A DNA stretch of 64,000 bases from DATBAX01 sp963762965 (GCA_963762965.1 CAVXME010000001.1:3038001-3102000), one strand, 5' to 3'; numbered from the stretch's first letter, positions 16,448-26,124 are shown. A program made the numbers and translations. Notes: generated by a model from the sequence alone, not told the origin.

Positions 16448-16737
16448 CAACCAGAAGTTACTAAGGGGTACGGTGCTCTTCGGCCCGGCACTTTGTTTTC
16501 AACGGTTTCGCGATCTTTGGTAACCGCAGTCCCGTATCCCGTATCCCGTAAACCTGGGCTGGCTGTGTCAGATTTTGTCGGAGGCTGACAACTTGTGTCA
16601 GTTTGGGACGCTCCCTTGAGACCCCTGCCCCCACCATATACAGGAACGAGGAGGAGGAACCAGCTTGCAAACGAAACCTGGGCCCGACCCCTAGCCTGGT
16701 GGCCCGGTCGACCCTTTCTAGGGCTCGGTACCTTACA

Positions 16738-17868
16738 ATGTTCCGATCTTGGTTCCGATCCTCTCCTATGCCAATTCCCCTGGATACGCTTCAAATCGAT
16801 GCTGACATCTCCCGCGCCTGGTCGCTCCCGGCACCGTTTTACACCGACGCCGAAAGCTACGCTATGGAGAAAGAGAAGATTTTCGCGGCTGCGTGGCAGG
16901 TCGTTGGACAGCGGCAACAACTGGCCAGTCCGGGCGATTTCTTCACCACGGAGCTGCAAGGGGAACCACTCCTGTTGGTGCGCGGCGTCCAGGGTGAGTT
17001 GCGTGGCTTCTACAACGTTTGCCGGCATCGCGCCGGCCCTCCCGCCGAAGGTTGCGGTTCACGGAAGCTTTTCCGTTGCGGGTACCACGGCTGGACATAT
17101 GGTCTCGACGGGAAGCTGATCAGCGCTCCGGAGTTCGAAAATGTACAGGAATTTGATCGGTCGTATTTTGCTCTCAAACCGGTACGGGTGGAAGAGTGGT
17201 TCAATCTGATCTTCGTCAATCTGGATCCGGACGCTGAGCCACTGATCAAGAGTCTGGGCGAATTGCCCAAGCAGGCGGAGCGTTTCGGATTCGATGGCAT
17301 GAAATTATTCGAGCGCCGCACCTACGAGATGAAATGCAATTGGAAGACTTATGTAGACAACTATCTCGAGGGCTATCACTTGCCCAGCGTGCATCCCGGG
17401 CTGAATCGCGAGCTGGACTATAACGCTTACACCGTCGAGCCTTACGCCCGGCATGTGCGGCAGTTCAGTCCGATTCGCGGCGCGCAATCCGGGGATGCCA
17501 CGCCTCGCCGCTATCAGGAGGCCAGCGAAGATTTGACCACCGACTATTTCTGGATTTTTCCCAACTGGATGCTGAACTGTTATCCCGACAATGTTTCGTT
17601 AAATATTGTCCTGCCATTGGACGCGGAGCGGTCGCTGGCGATCTTTGAATGGTACTTGCCGGAGAAAGACCTGGGCAGTGCGGCCGCAAAAGCAGCGGTG
17701 GAATTCAGCGACCAGATCCAGATCGAAGACATCGCCATTTGCGAGACCGTGCAAAAGAACCTACATTCCCGCAGCTACCAGCGCGGACGCTACAGCGTGA
17801 AGCAGGAACAGGGCGTGCACGCCTTTCATCGGATGTACGCAGAAATCATGCAGCGGGGAAAGTCTTAG
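16738..17868 (+). CDS. Rieske-type aromatic ring-hydroxylating oxygenase, alpha subunit family
   Basis: A protein of about 376 residues. The Rieske [2Fe-2S] site is CRHRAGPPAEGC...CGYHGW (C-x-H and C-x2-H). The mononuclear iron site is contained in NYLEGYHLPSVHPGL, with E/H/H arranged as in CntA/choline monooxygenase and related alpha-3-type oxygenases. A start at 16738 or at the ATG at 16768 (MPIPLDTLQ) is possible; neither has a good ribosome site. No reductase or beta subunit is adjacent, so electrons must come from elsewhere. The substrate may be an aromatic acid or a quaternary amine; sequence does not decide. Its 3' end overlaps the convergent phosphatase gene by 4 bp. Confidence 0.85.
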   Translation: MFRSWFRSSPMPIPLDTLQIDADISRAWSLPAPFYTDAESYAMEKEKIFAAAWQVVGQRQQLASPGDFFTTELQGEPLLLVRGVQGELRGFYNVCRHRAGPPAEGCGSRKLFRCGYHGWTYGLDGKLISAPEFENVQEFDRSYFALKPVRVEEWFNLIFVNLDPDAEPLIKSLGELPKQAERFGFDGMKLFERRTYEMKCNWKTYVDNYLEGYHLPSVHPGLNRELDYNAYTVEPYARHVRQFSPIRGAQSGDATPRRYQEASEDLTTDYFWIFPNWMLNCYPDNVSLNIVLPLDAERSLAIFEWYLPEKDLGSAAAKAAVEFSDQIQIEDIAICETVQKNLHSRSYQRGRYSVKQEQGVHAFHRMYAEIMQRGKS

Positions 17869-19034
17869 CTCACCTTAAGCAGCAGGCAGGTGATGTCGTC
17901 GTGCTGCGGCGTGGCCCCAACGAATGCATCCAGATCGCCCATGATGCGGCGCAGGAGTTCATCGGGCGTAGTGGCAGCGCCGGCAGCCAATACTTGCAGC
18001 AGCCGCTCTTCCTCGTACTCTTCGCCACGGATGTTCATGGCTTCGACGACCCCGTCGGTGAAGATCACCAGCCAATCCCCTGGCTGCAAGGTGACGTTTC
18101 CCGACTGGTAAGCTGCGTCGGCCATGATTCCCAGGGGCAGGCCGCCGTTGGTCAGACGTTCGATAGCTCCTGACCTGCGCCTCAGGATCGGCGCGTTGTG
18201 TCCGGCATTGATATAGGTGAGCATCCTGCTCCCCGGCTCGAATTCGGCGAGAAAGGCCGTGGTAAAACGCAGGCCACTTTGACTATTGCTACAGGCATAG
18301 TGATTCATGCCCGCAATCAGTTGAGCCAGAGAACAGGGCGTTGTGGACAGAGTCTTGAGACTGGCCTGGAAAGTGGCCATCAGCAATGCTGCGGGGATGC
18401 TTTTGCCGGCAACGTCCGCGACCGCAACCAGAAAGGATGGTTCGCCGGAGGCCGTAGCGGGACGCGCAAACACATCATAGTAATCGCCCGCAACCGTATT
18501 GGCGGCCCGTGTGGAAAAAGCTATGGCCAAGCCTGGAACATCGGGCGGAGTGGAGGGCAGAAGCCATTTCTGAATATCGTGCGCAATCTCGAGATCGCGC
18601 TTCATGACCACGCGGTCGGCGACTTCCAGCATCAGCAGAATGAATAAAAGCGCTCCCCCATAAAAGCGAAGATCGAATTCGACGACTTCCACATCGTTGG
18701 CTTTCCCGTGATAACTGAAGCCACCGCTGGGGAAAATCAAAAGAACGACGCCGAGCAGGAGCAACACACGCCGCGCTGGAGTCAGCTTTTCCAGGATTGC
18801 CCACATGAACTCCTGCGCGGTATGCCAGAAGTTGTGCTTGCGCGCTTCTTCGGGCGCGCGGGCGTCGAAATCTTTGCGATAAAACCGGTAGCTGGCGCGG
18901 GCGTCGGTATGGAACTGCTTCCACAGTTCACCGATCTCGAGACCATCGGTGACACGCCGCCAGAACCCCTGCAAATGCATCCAGGGCTTGGGTTGGGGCC
19001 GGGGCGGCTGGCCTGGCTGTGGGGGATATGCCAT
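17865..19034 (-). CDS. SpoIIE/RsbU-type PP2C protein serine phosphatase
   Basis: A 389-residue protein. A Pro-rich N-terminus and a cytoplasmic stretch precede two membrane helices (about residues 88-105 and 124-141). The PP2C-like phosphatase domain then runs from RDLEIAHDIQKWLLP to the end, with metal-binding motifs AGDYYDVF, VADVAGKSIPAALLMA, FTDGVVEAMN and QHDDITCLLLK. Such proteins dephosphorylate anti-sigma antagonists in partner-switching pathways. No anti-sigma or STAS gene is adjacent, so its partner is unknown. Confidence 0.88.
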   Translation of the reverse strand: MAYPPQPGQPPRPQPKPWMHLQGFWRRVTDGLEIGELWKQFHTDARASYRFYRKDFDARAPEEARKHNFWHTAQEFMWAILEKLTPARRVLLLLGVVLLIFPSGGFSYHGKANDVEVVEFDLRFYGGALLFILLMLEVADRVVMKRDLEIAHDIQKWLLPSTPPDVPGLAIAFSTRAANTVAGDYYDVFARPATASGEPSFLVAVADVAGKSIPAALLMATFQASLKTLSTTPCSLAQLIAGMNHYACSNSQSGLRFTTAFLAEFEPGSRMLTYINAGHNAPILRRRSGAIERLTNGGLPLGIMADAAYQSGNVTLQPGDWLVIFTDGVVEAMNIRGEEYEEERLLQVLAAGAATTPDELLRRIMGDLDAFVGATPQHDDITCLLLKVS

Positions 19035-19076
19035 GTGCGTGAGCAGTGATTATAGTCGAGCTTGAAGAAAGCGGGA

Positions 19077-20078
19077 TCAGAACAGCCCCAGTTGCACCAG
19101 GTCCTCTCCGTCCGGATTTTCCATCCTGCGATAACGCTCGAAGCGATTGCCTATGCCATATTTTTCCCGCAGGTTTTGCATCAGTTCTGCAATGTACTTC
19201 CGGTAAGGTTCTTTGACGAATGCCCGGTCCTGGTAGCGCTTTCGATAACTTTCCACCAGTTGCGGAAATTCTTTCTCCAGGAAGGGCATGAAGACCGCCG
19301 CGGAACACGGCTTCAGATACAGGGGATTGGCGAAGATGTGCCCGGCACCTGCTTCCGTGGTGGCACGTACCAGGGCGTCCAAATCGCGAGGCGAGTCAGT
19401 GATCCCGGGAAGCACGGGAGCACAGCCCACCCCTGCGGGAATCCCAGCGGCATTCAGCTTGCGAAGAGCTTCCAGACGCAGGTCTGGCCGGGGCGCCCTC
19501 GGTTCCAGAATGCGCGCGAGGTTGGTGTTCAGGGTGGTGATAGTGATATTCACGAACAGCTGGTTATTCTTGGCAATCTCCGCCAGCACATCCATGTCGC
19601 GCACGATGAGGTTGGATTTTGTAATGATGCCCATCTGCAACCCGCTGTGCCGGGCCAGCTCTTCCAGAATTCCCCGGGTCACTTCGAAACGCCGTTCGGC
19701 TGGTTGGTAAGGGTCCGTGGCGGCGCCTATGGCGATATCTTCTCCGGGTTTTACCTTGCGCAATTCCTGGCGCAGCAGATGAGCGGCATGTTGCTTTACA
19801 TAAATTTTGCGCTCGAAATCGAGGCCGTCGCGCATTTCCATGAATTCGTGGGTGTAGCGGGCATAACAATATTTGCAGGCGAATTCGCAGCCACGGTATG
19901 GATTAATCGTCCAGCCAAAGCGGACACGCGTGCTGGTGCAACGATTCAAAACCGACCTTACGGGCAGAGTGAAGTATTCGACATCGTGGCCTTCACGCAA
20001 AGATTCACCTTGTGCGGCGAGGCGGGCAATGCCGATCAATCGGGTCGGAGAGTCGCCGAATAGGGGAAGAGTAGGCAT
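19077..20078 (-). CDS. Radical SAM protein of the SPL-like family
   Basis: A 333-residue protein. The [4Fe-4S] motif is CEFACKYCYARYTHEFME (CxxxCxxC). Downstream are the SPL-family segments GEDIAIGAATDPYQPAE, ITKSNLIVRDMD and VGCAPVLPGITD. This group includes the Rv2578c-type proteins related to spore photoproduct lyase; their reaction is not established. The start is placed at the ATG for MPTLPLFGD (20078); a longer form would begin with a TTG at 20141. It lies downstream of the M16 pair, separated by a REP-like palindrome. Confidence 0.85.
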   Translation of the reverse strand: MPTLPLFGDSPTRLIGIARLAAQGESLREGHDVEYFTLPVRSVLNRCTSTRVRFGWTINPYRGCEFACKYCYARYTHEFMEMRDGLDFERKIYVKQHAAHLLRQELRKVKPGEDIAIGAATDPYQPAERRFEVTRGILEELARHSGLQMGIITKSNLIVRDMDVLAEIAKNNQLFVNITITTLNTNLARILEPRAPRPDLRLEALRKLNAAGIPAGVGCAPVLPGITDSPRDLDALVRATTEAGAGHIFANPLYLKPCSAAVFMPFLEKEFPQLVESYRKRYQDRAFVKEPYRKYIAELMQNLREKYGIGNRFERYRRMENPDGEDLVQLGLF

Positions 20079-20200
20079 TGCGTTTTCGCTTTTTGTTCGC
20101 TTAGATGGCGCAAGAATAACGCTGTGAGTCAGACCTGTCAAGCGCGATTCTTGGGCGTGCAGAGAAAGGAACTTGGAGCTTGCTGCGGATATCCGGGCGG

Positions 20201-20229
20201 CAGAGACGTAGCTTTGCTACGTCTCTACG
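20201..20229. repeat. REP-like palindrome, GTAGAGACG family
   Basis: CAGAGACGTAGC and GCTACGTCTCTAC pair around a short TTT loop, preceded by CCGGGCGG. The same GTAGAGACG...CGTCTCTAC wording is found around the RAYT gene and inside leuS. It sits between the radical-SAM gene and the M16 operon. Confidence 0.75.
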
Positions 20230-21658
20230 GAGTATGTGGGGGCGGAGGAATGCGGATATCGATGTTGGTCACCGCGCCCAGCGACGAAAGTGGCTTATCG
20301 AACTCGGCAGTATTGCCCACGACCAGAACAGAGAGCTGGTCTTTGTGCAGATATTTTGCCGCCGCCCGCGCCACGTCGGCGTCGCTCACTTTTTCGATCC
20401 CGGCGCGATAACGCTCCAGAAAATCAGGAGGGTATCCATAAAATTCGTAGGCCATACGCTCGCGCAGGACTTTGTCTGGGGAATCGAAGTTAAAGACGAA
20501 CGAATTCAGAATCGCATCCTTGGCGCGCTGGATTTCCTCTTGCGAAATGGGATTTTTCGCCAGATCGTCAATCTGCGCGTAGAGGGCCTGGATGGATTCG
20601 ATCGTGGTCCCGCTCTTCGTCGCCATGGCTAATTGGACCATGCCAGGATGGTCAAATCTTGTGCCCACCCCGCCGCCAACAGAGTACGCAAGACCCTGCG
20701 CGGTGCGGATGTTGCGGAACAGACGCGAGGAGAAGCCGCCGCCGAAGGCTTCGTTAAACACTTCGATCGCGTAGTAGTCGGGATTATTTCTGGTTGTGCC
20801 CAGACCCATCATGCGAATACTGCTCTGGTTCACGTCGTCTTTGGGAATCTGGTAATAACCCGGCTTGGCAGGCTCGAATTTGATATCGGGTTTCTGCCAC
20901 GCCGGCCCTTTGGGCCACGCGCCGAAGGCCTGACGCAGTTTGGCTTCCATGGCGGCAGAATCGAAATCCCCGACGATCCCCAAAATTATATTGTTGGGAT
21001 GAACATACTTACGATGCCAATCCAGCAGGTCCTGCCGGGTTACGGCCGCGATGGTGGCGTACTCCGCTTCGCGGGTGTAAGGATTGTTTGCTCCGTAGGC
21101 CAGCTTGGCAGCTTCCCGGCTGGCGATTTCGCTGACTTCATCGTTGCGCCGGGAAATGCCATCGAAGGCTTCTTTCTGGGCGAGATCAACTTTGTCGTCG
21201 CGGAATTCGGGCGCGCGGAGTAATTCCGTAAAGACTTTGAAAACATCGTCGAAATCATCTTTGAGGCAGGAGAGCGAAATGTTCGTGGAATCGGTGATAT
21301 TGCCGGTTTCCACTTTGGCGGCGCGGATTTCCAGAAAGTCGTCAAGTTGATCGCCAGTCTGAGTTTTTGTGCCGCCCGTCCGCCAGACTTCGCCGTAAAG
21401 ATCCAGCAGCCCGGTTTTGCTGGCGAGCTCCTCGCGTGATCCGCCGCGAATGCGGGCGATTCCATCAATCAAAGGCAATTCGTGATCTTCTTGCAGGAAA
21501 ATCACCATTCCGTTGGGTAATTCGATTCTCTTGGGTTCCTGCGGGTGGAACGCCGGCAATTGGGGAATTGGGATCTGTTGCCAGGTAGTTTGCGCGAGTA
21601 ACTGCGGCACACACATTGCGAGCAGTAGCGCGAGAGCAATCAGGATAGGTCGTTTCAT
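20225..21658 (-). CDS. M16 family zinc peptidase homolog, catalytically inactive subunit
   Basis: A 477-residue protein with a signal peptide (first 22 residues, ending LLAQ) and two M16 domains. At the place where active members have HxxEH, this one reads SKTGLLDLYGEVWRTGG, so the zinc ligands are missing. The second domain keeps the family's structural elements (YGFNEAFGGGFSSRLF-like stretch, KVSDADVARAAAKYLH). The gene overlaps the active M16 gene upstream (ATGA), with GGGAGGTG just before its start. In M16B families an active and an inactive subunit form a heterodimer, which is the likely arrangement in the periplasm. Confidence 0.88.
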   Translation of the reverse strand: MKRPILIALALLLAMCVPQLLAQTTWQQIPIPQLPAFHPQEPKRIELPNGMVIFLQEDHELPLIDGIARIRGGSREELASKTGLLDLYGEVWRTGGTKTQTGDQLDDFLEIRAAKVETGNITDSTNISLSCLKDDFDDVFKVFTELLRAPEFRDDKVDLAQKEAFDGISRRNDEVSEIASREAAKLAYGANNPYTREAEYATIAAVTRQDLLDWHRKYVHPNNIILGIVGDFDSAAMEAKLRQAFGAWPKGPAWQKPDIKFEPAKPGYYQIPKDDVNQSSIRMMGLGTTRNNPDYYAIEVFNEAFGGGFSSRLFRNIRTAQGLAYSVGGGVGTRFDHPGMVQLAMATKSGTTIESIQALYAQIDDLAKNPISQEEIQRAKDAILNSFVFNFDSPDKVLRERMAYEFYGYPPDFLERYRAGIEKVSDADVARAAAKYLHKDQLSVLVVGNTAEFDKPLSSLGAVTNIDIRIPPPPHTP

Positions 21659-23178
21659 TGCGCACCTCCCTGGGCAGCCGGCGCCGATGCAGGCGTGTAC
21701 TCGATAATGCCTACCGTCCGGTTGGTGGCAACGAAGATTTTCGTGGCTACGCGGCGGATGTCCGCTTTGGTAACTTTGTCGATGCGGTCCACGCTGCGAA
21801 AGAGTTCACGCCAGTCGTCATAACGTGTCTGGTAGACCGCTAGCTGCATGGCCAGACCTTCATTGCTGTCCAGACCCCGCAGCAAGTTGGCCTTGGCCCG
21901 GGTCTTGATCATTTTGAGCTCTTCGTCGCTGATGTCTTCATTTTTCAAGCGCTCGATTTCCACGTGGATGGCCTCGGCTACTTCGTCCGGTTTGTGGCCG
22001 GGCATGGGGAAGGCATAAAAGGCGAAGAGATGGGGATACTTGTTGCCGGGAAGTCCGGTGAAGCCAGCTGAGTCGGAGGCGATTTTCTTGTCGCGCACCA
22101 GTGCCCGATAAAGGCGCGAGGTGCGGCCGCTGGACATGAGGTCGGTAATGGCGTCGTAAACCGCATCGTCGGGGTCGCGATAATCGGGCCGGTGATAGCC
22201 CTCGAGATACAAAGGCTGGGTAGTCTCGTGCAGCACTACGCGGCGTTCTGAGTTCTGCGGCGGTTCGAGCGTGGTCCTCTCATCGGGCTTTTCGTGCGAG
22301 GGGATGCGGCCAAAGTATTTCTCGATGATCGGTATGGCTTCACTGGCTTTTACGTCGCCCGCCACGGCCACGACCATGTTGGAAGGAACGTAGTATTTGT
22401 CGAAGAAGTTCTTGGCGTCAGTCGCGGAAAATGTATTGAGGTCCGCGGTCCAGCCAATGGTTGGCTGATGGTATTGATTGGCTTGAAACGCGGCGGAAGT
22501 GAACTGTTCCAGTAAACGGCCGGTGGGATTGCTGTCGGTGCGCATGCGCCGTTCCTCGATGACGACGTTGCGCTCCTTGTAAAATTCGCGCATCACTGGA
22601 TGCAGGAACCGTTCCGACTCCAGATAAGCCCAAAGTTCCAGCCGGTTTTCCGGCAGGGAATAGTGATAGGCGGTTTCATCGTAATCAGTGAAGGCGTTAA
22701 GGCCTTCGGCCCCATTGCTCTCGAGTATCTGAGGAAACTGGTTGGGAATCACGTACTGGTTTGCCGCTTTCACGGCGTCCTGCCAGGCCTTTTCCAATTC
22801 CTTGGTTTTGGGATCGTCACGGCCGATGCGACGGTCGCGCTCGTAGATGAAGGCCGCATACGCCGTCTCAATTTTTTCCAGAGCAACTTTTTCGGCGGCA
22901 TAATCCTTGGTGCCGATGGTGTCGGTGCCCTTGAACGCCATGTGCTCAAACATGTGCGCCAGACCAGCGGAGCCGCGAGGGTCCTGGGCGGAACCGGCGT
23001 CCACGTGGGTGAAGAAGGAAAAGACCGGCGCTTCCGGACGCTCGCAGATGATGACGGTCAAGCCGTTGGCTAGTTTCTTGACTGTGACCTGCTTCTCGAA
23101 AGAAGCCAGGTCTTGAGCGGCGGCGAATGTCGATAGCAGCAGCGCGAGAACCATGGATTGCAGAATGCGACGTTTCAT
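21655..23178 (-). CDS. M16 family zinc metallopeptidase, active subunit
   Basis: A 507-residue protein. It has a signal peptide (about 20 residues), the zinc motif HMFEHMAFKGTD (HxxEH), and the downstream Glu ligand region REFYKERNVVIEERRM. A second M16 domain carries SGRTSRLYRALVRDKKIA. The start at 23178 has GGAGG six bases upstream. It is the first gene of the M16 pair and supplies the catalytic subunit. It probably degrades oligopeptides in the periplasm; the true substrate is unknown. Confidence 0.9.
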   Translation of the reverse strand: MKRRILQSMVLALLLSTFAAAQDLASFEKQVTVKKLANGLTVIICERPEAPVFSFFTHVDAGSAQDPRGSAGLAHMFEHMAFKGTDTIGTKDYAAEKVALEKIETAYAAFIYERDRRIGRDDPKTKELEKAWQDAVKAANQYVIPNQFPQILESNGAEGLNAFTDYDETAYHYSLPENRLELWAYLESERFLHPVMREFYKERNVVIEERRMRTDSNPTGRLLEQFTSAAFQANQYHQPTIGWTADLNTFSATDAKNFFDKYYVPSNMVVAVAGDVKASEAIPIIEKYFGRIPSHEKPDERTTLEPPQNSERRVVLHETTQPLYLEGYHRPDYRDPDDAVYDAITDLMSSGRTSRLYRALVRDKKIASDSAGFTGLPGNKYPHLFAFYAFPMPGHKPDEVAEAIHVEIERLKNEDISDEELKMIKTRAKANLLRGLDSNEGLAMQLAVYQTRYDDWRELFRSVDRIDKVTKADIRRVATKIFVATNRTVGIIEYTPASAPAAQGGAQ

Positions 23179-23327
23179 CGGGCCTCCAACAGGTTGGACG
23201 GACAAGAAGGGCAAAAGTTTGAAATTACGTGGCGAACGGGGACATTGTCAAACCGGTACACCGAGATTCATAGGTAATATTGCAATATCATGTCCGGGAA
23301 TGCTAGTGGCAACTTCGGCGAGGCAAT

Positions 23328-24368
23328 GTGAGCAATTCGCAGGTGATTGAAATCGACGGCAGGCAACTTTCGCTTACCAACCTGGATAAAGTTCTATACC
23401 CGGCGACCGGTTTTACCAAAGGTCAGGTGATCGACTATTACGCGCGGATCGCACCCGTTCTTGTGCCGCATCTTGCCGGCCACCCACTCACCTTGAAACG
23501 CTATCCCGGGGGGGTGGATCAGGAATTTTTCTTCGAAAAGAATGCCACCAAGCATCGCCCTGACTGGATCAAGACCGCGCCCATCTGGAGTGAAGGGAAC
23601 CAGCGCACCATCCAATACATTCTGGCCAACGATCTGGCGACGGTAGTTTGGATGGCGAATCTAGCTGCGCTTGAACTGCATCCCTCGCTTTCACTCGCGA
23701 AAGACATGGAGAATCCTCGCGCGATGGTCTTCGATCTAGATCCGGGGCCGCCGGCGAATATTATTCAATGCTGCCAGGTTGGGATTTGGCTGCGGGAAAT
23801 TTTCCAGCACTTCGGTTTGCAGAGTTTTCCCAAGACTTCTGGCTCCAAAGGACTACAGATCTATGTACCCCTGAACACTTCCACAAATTACGACGCAACC
23901 AAGTCCTTCGCGCATGCACTTGCCCGATTGCTGGAAGATCAGCACCGGGAATTCGTTGTCTCAGACATGAAGAAGCAGTTGCGAGTTGGCAAGGTGTTGG
24001 TGGACTGGAGCCAGAACGACGAACATAAAACCACCATCAGTGTTTATTCCTTGCGGGCGCGAGAACACCCCACGGTTTCGACTCCGGTCAAATGGGAAGA
24101 AGTCGAGCTAGCACTGAAAAAGAAAGACGCGAACGTGCTGGTTTTCGAGGCCGGACAGGTGCTCAAGCGCGTGGAGAAAATGGGGGATTTATTCGCGCCG
24201 TTGCTCGCGCTTAAACAGAAGTTGCCGAAATTTGAGGGAGTTGAGAAGGCCGGGTCCGGCTTGGAAATTGCCGCTCAGGCGGACAAACCGCTGTCAGCCC
24301 GCGCGAAAAAGGTAGCCAAAGCGAAGCCGACGCACCGTGTGACGAAGAAAAAAGTTCGTAAGTCATAA
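23328..24368 (+). CDS. Stand-alone LigD-type DNA polymerase/primase domain protein
   Basis: A 346-residue protein equivalent to the polymerase domain of LigD, which fills gaps and adds nucleotides during Ku-dependent end joining. Visible elements are the catalytic DLD in MVFDLDPGPP (Asp136, Asp138), the nucleotide-binding SGSKGLQIYVP (Gln where many members have His), and the third acidic residue in VLVDWSQND. The C-terminal 40 residues are Lys/Ala-rich. No ligase, nuclease or Ku gene is in the window. It begins with a GTG and lacks a clear Shine-Dalgarno. It is followed 25 bp later by the DUF72 gene. Confidence 0.88.
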   Translation: MSNSQVIEIDGRQLSLTNLDKVLYPATGFTKGQVIDYYARIAPVLVPHLAGHPLTLKRYPGGVDQEFFFEKNATKHRPDWIKTAPIWSEGNQRTIQYILANDLATVVWMANLAALELHPSLSLAKDMENPRAMVFDLDPGPPANIIQCCQVGIWLREIFQHFGLQSFPKTSGSKGLQIYVPLNTSTNYDATKSFAHALARLLEDQHREFVVSDMKKQLRVGKVLVDWSQNDEHKTTISVYSLRAREHPTVSTPVKWEEVELALKKKDANVLVFEAGQVLKRVEKMGDLFAPLLALKQKLPKFEGVEKAGSGLEIAAQADKPLSARAKKVAKAKPTHRVTKKKVRKS

Positions 24369-24392
24369 TTTTCTGATTTTCTGGAGTGATTG

Positions 24393-25109
24393 ATGGCGAA
24401 ACTGTATGTGGGCACATCCGGATGGGCGTATCCGACCTGGAAGCCCGATTTTTATCCGGCCAAGCTGCCGCAGAAAAACTTTCTACAGCATTACACCACG
24501 CAGCTCAATACGGTTGAAGTGAATTTCACCTTTCGCCAGTTGCTCAAGGAAACTACAGCCCAGAAGTGGATTACTGAATCGCCCGCCGGTTTTCTATTCG
24601 GTATTAAGGCCCATCAGGTAATCACCCATATCAAGCGGTTGAAGAACACCGCGGACTTCATTCCGCGGTTCCTGGGCACGATTGAGCCGTTGGCGCGGGC
24701 GGAAAAGCTTGGGCCCGTGCTCTTTCAGTTGCCACCCAACATGAAGGCTGACCTAAAGGTTCTGGAGGAGTTCCTGACTACGCTGCCTCGCGCCGTGCCT
24801 TCAGCATTTGAATTTCGCCATGATTCATGGTTCACCGATGAAGTGTTCAATCTTCTGAAGGCCCATAATCGGGCGCTGTGTGTGGCCGAGAACGAAGAGC
24901 GAACGACGCCGGACGTCGTGACTTCCGATTTCGTCTACTATCGCTTTCGCAAACCGACCTACACTCCGCAAGAGCGCCACGCCATGGTCTCGCGACTTCG
25001 GGAACATCTGGCCGCTACTAGAAATGTCTTTGCCTACTTCAAGCATGAGGAGACGCCGCAGGGAGCGCTTTATGCCGCGGAAGTGTTGAAAGAAGCGGGG
25101 CAAACCTAG
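24393..25109 (+). CDS. DUF72 family TIM-barrel protein
   Basis: A 238-residue protein of the DUF72 (YecE-like) family. Signature segments are YVGTSGWAYPTWKPDFYP near the N-terminus, LNTVEVNFTFRQL, FGIKAHQVITHIKRL, GPVLFQLPPNMKAD and FEFRHDSWF. The biochemical role is not known. The start at 24393 has GGAG six bases upstream. Proximity to the LigD-type polymerase gene suggests one transcript, but no functional link is established. Confidence 0.88.
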   Translation: MAKLYVGTSGWAYPTWKPDFYPAKLPQKNFLQHYTTQLNTVEVNFTFRQLLKETTAQKWITESPAGFLFGIKAHQVITHIKRLKNTADFIPRFLGTIEPLARAEKLGPVLFQLPPNMKADLKVLEEFLTTLPRAVPSAFEFRHDSWFTDEVFNLLKAHNRALCVAENEERTTPDVVTSDFVYYRFRKPTYTPQERHAMVSRLREHLAATRNVFAYFKHEETPQGALYAAEVLKEAGQT

Positions 25110-25179
25110 CCGCTGGTATGTTCTTGCGCACCCAGTTCATCACTTTTGCCAGCGTCCGATAACGCGCATACTCCATTCT

Positions 25180-26124
25180 GTGTCTTCCGAAGCCAACTCG
25201 CGCCTGGTCTCAGGATTTCTAGACTATCTAAGAGTCGAAAAGGGACTTGCACGGCTCACGATTGCCGCCTACACCACCGATCTCGGTCAGTTCGCTGCAT
25301 TTCTCGAAAAGCATAAGCGCACCCTTCTAAACGCGCGCCGCAATGATGTGCGCGACTTCATTCAGCAATTATTTGCCAATGCGGTAGATGGACGCTCCGT
25401 GGGCCGGAAACTATCGGCGCTACGGCATTTTTATCGCTATCTTTTGCTAGACAAACTTATCGAGCACGATCCCACACTGAACATCGATTCCCCGAAGCAA
25501 TGGAAAGTGCTGCCCAAGGCCCTCGCGCGGGACGAGATGGAAGCCATGCTGCGCAGCCCGCAGGCTGCGTCTAAGAGCAAAGAATCGGAAGCGATCGCAA
25601 CAAGAAATCGCGCCATGCTGGAAGTCTTTTACGCTGGCGCGCTGCGCGTCTCTGAAATCACCAGCGTCAAACTGGAAGATTTGAAGCTCGAACTCGGTTA
25701 CATGCTGGTCCGCGGCAAGGGCGACAAGGAGCGGATTGTTCCTTTAGGGAGATCGGCCCAAGACGCACTGGCGGAATACATGAAGCATGCGCGACCGATT
25801 CTGACGACAAGTTCGAAAGCAGATTCGAAGATGCTGAATATTTCGCCGCTCTTATTTGTTGGTCGGGGAGCACGGAAGCTGACACGGCAACGGGTTTGGC
25901 AGATGGTGCGAGCCGCGTCATCCTCCATGGGGCGCAATGCCAGCCCTCACATGCTGCGCCACAGTTGCGCCACTCACATGGTGGAAAACGGTGCCGACCT
26001 GCGCACCGTGCAAACCATACTTGGTCACGCTGACATTTCGACTACGCAAGCGTATACGCACCTGGCGCTGGACCGGCTCAAGAACGTGTATCAGAAGCAT
26101 CATCCGAGGGCGAAGGCTAGATGA
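25180..26124 (+). CDS. xerD: XerD-type tyrosine recombinase
   Basis: A 314-residue recombinase. The N-terminal SAM-like DNA-binding domain spans about residues 8-95. The catalytic domain has the Arg in GALRVSEI, the Lys in RGKGDKERIVPLG, HMLRHSCATHM, LGHADISTTQ and the nucleophile Tyr in QAYTH. Length and motifs fit XerC/XerD, which resolve chromosome dimers at dif. It starts with GTG at 25180. A second Xer protein follows immediately, so the two may form the heterotetramer. The choice of xerD over xerC is by overall likeness and is tentative. Confidence 0.85.
   Translation: MSSEANSRLVSGFLDYLRVEKGLARLTIAAYTTDLGQFAAFLEKHKRTLLNARRNDVRDFIQQLFANAVDGRSVGRKLSALRHFYRYLLLDKLIEHDPTLNIDSPKQWKVLPKALARDEMEAMLRSPQAASKSKESEAIATRNRAMLEVFYAGALRVSEITSVKLEDLKLELGYMLVRGKGDKERIVPLGRSAQDALAEYMKHARPILTTSSKADSKMLNISPLLFVGRGARKLTRQRVWQMVRAASSSMGRNASPHMLRHSCATHMVENGADLRTVQTILGHADISTTQAYTHLALDRLKNVYQKHHPRAKAR

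Noticed and set aside
14100..16450. Possible CRISPR or phase-variation repeat array
   Set aside because: The repetition is of whole pilin genes with their hairpin terminators; there are no short direct repeats with regular unique spacers and no cas genes.
16438..17028. A minus-strand open frame between pilin 3 and the Rieske gene
   Set aside because: It overlaps the first third of the Rieske oxygenase coding region and continues through repeat-like intergenic sequence; no domain is visible.
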